A DNA stretch of 64,000 nucleotides from Oxyruncus cristatus. Its lineage: Eukaryota; Chordata; Aves; Passeriformes; Cotingidae. Of this stretch, positions 63,079 through 64,000 are shown piece by piece. The notes beneath the pieces are model-generated. The model was given only the letters and a program-made list of their open reading frames with translations, did no database searches and was not told where the DNA came from. The stretch covers positions 421,073-485,072 of the forward strand of contig VXAY01002605.1 of the NCBI GenBank assembly GCA_013399855.1, in the 5' to 3' direction. The first letter of the stretch is position 1; each line of letters begins with the position of its first letter. The position numbers were made by a program, and so were the translations under genes.

Positions 63079-63104
63079 ATGCACAGACTCCATGCACAGA
63101 CTCC
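63079..63104 (+). repeat. Perfect 13-base tandem duplication
   Basis: ATGCACAGACTCC occurs twice head to tail with no mismatch. The perfect identity suggests a recent duplication. Confidence 0.93.
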
Positions 63105-64000
63105 AGGCTGTGCCAAAGTCAGAATATGCCATACAGTAACTGTGGTATGGTCTGCTGGTGCAAAGGGGATATCAGTATGGTGTTCATTCGGTTTATGCTG
63201 ATGTTTGTTTTATTTTCTACCCTGCCCTGTACAAGGTCTCGTGATGTATTTAAGCAGAAACTACCTCAGTAGGTCATGCATCAGAACTGGGGTATGACAA
63301 ACCAGGGATTTTGGCACACTGGGGTTTGTTGTCCCTCATGACAGATTTGTGTGTGGCCTTTGAGCTCTGAGCCTTTTCACCAGAACAGCTTCCTCAAATA
63401 TTTAAAACACACAGCCCACTTGTCTGACATTTTCTCAGAAACCCCTTATTTTCTTTCCATCACTGACCACCTTTCCAAAACTACACCTTTACCTTGCAAC
63501 AGCTCTGACACTTCATTCAGGATTCTGTTTGGAAGTGTAAAGGCACCATATATCCACTGGACACTTTGGATTGGAAACAAGACAATAGCTCTGCTGGAGT
63601 CAATAAAGCTTGTTGATTTATCACCAGCTTGGGATGTAACCTCTGTTGCAGGTCCATGTGTCTTTCCTGAGCCACCTGCATCCTGCACTGGAGCTCTTAG
63701 GTCAACACCCTGACACCTGAAATCTCCTTGAGGACTCCTGATCTTCTCTTAGGCAGAAAGAAGCCTAAATTTATCAGCACAGCATGGCAAAAGGGAGTAA
63801 GGAAGGATCTGTGGTGGCTTTTCTTTAGGAAATATGAAAAACAAAGTGAGTGCTTCCCACTAACTCCTGAAACATTTTCCTTATGTAGGCTCTTTGAAAG
63901 GTGCTCCTTTTCAAATTTAATATATTTATTCTTACAAGTAGTTGCAAGGATGGAACAAGGAAGGGTGGGTGTCCTTGCTCTACAGAAGCAATCAGCTGGG

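Larger units (their letters stand above)
59856..64000. other. Unique non-coding sequence to the window end
   Basis: No gene or transposable element recognised. Holds two short tandem duplications (62.8 and 63.1 kb) and a G-run cluster at 62728-62752. Open frames of up to 120 codons near 63.35-63.71 kb overlap on both strands and resemble no family I know. Confidence 0.55.

Noticed and set aside
63351..63713. 120-codon plus-strand frame near the window end
   Set aside because: An 80-codon frame is open antisense to it and no domain or splice structure is visible.
1..64000. CRISPR arrays, bacterial operons, integrases, phage genes or endogenous retrovirus genes
   Set aside because: No spaced direct-repeat arrays, gene clusters with ribosome binding sites, LTR pairs or gag/pol/env-like frames were seen; the CR1 repeats point to a bird genome.

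Overview
The window looks like nuclear DNA from a bird, almost certainly non-coding (intergenic or deep intronic). The main evidence is several chicken-repeat-1 (CR1) LINE fragments. The clearest copy has the CR1 3' signature: a run of TCATAGAA octamers (ATTCTATG on the element strand) followed by decayed CR1 ORF2 C-terminal coding sequence. By eye the DNA is AT-rich and poor in CpG. It has no operon-like gene packing and no long intact reading frame. I could not identify a protein-coding gene, rRNA, tRNA or known structured RNA gene on either strand. The only recognisable protein homology is decayed CR1 ORF2.

Layout. Positions 1-24600 are mostly unique sequence with short microsatellites: TA/CA near 5.1 kb, CA near 6.0 kb, GTTT near 9.6 kb, CT near 17.0 kb and T26 at 21.7 kb. 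This part also has a small CpG-dense patch at 6.4 kb and a TAAT/ATTA-rich block at 17.7 kb. An old plus-strand CR1 relic lies at about 24.6-24.8 kb, just right of a pyrimidine-rich stretch. The most informative element is a 5'-truncated minus-strand CR1 at 32.40-33.28 kb, interrupted by a 195-base assembly gap. Three more minus-strand CR1 fragments lie at 41.8, 54.5 and 59.6 kb. A weak MIR-like SINE relic may lie at 46.2-46.4 kb and a tRNA-like SINE relic at 9.0 kb. The remainder is unique AT-rich sequence with simple repeats.

Nothing here forms a gene system. Some short segments have good-looking splice signals (9889-9970, 19085-19239 with 19439-19470, and 59163-59191 on the minus strand). 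They are reported as candidates only, because pseudo-exons like these are common in vertebrate introns. I found no convincing novel biological system. The items most worth checking are possible conserved regulatory blocks and exon-like segments, which need cross-species alignment and RNA evidence.
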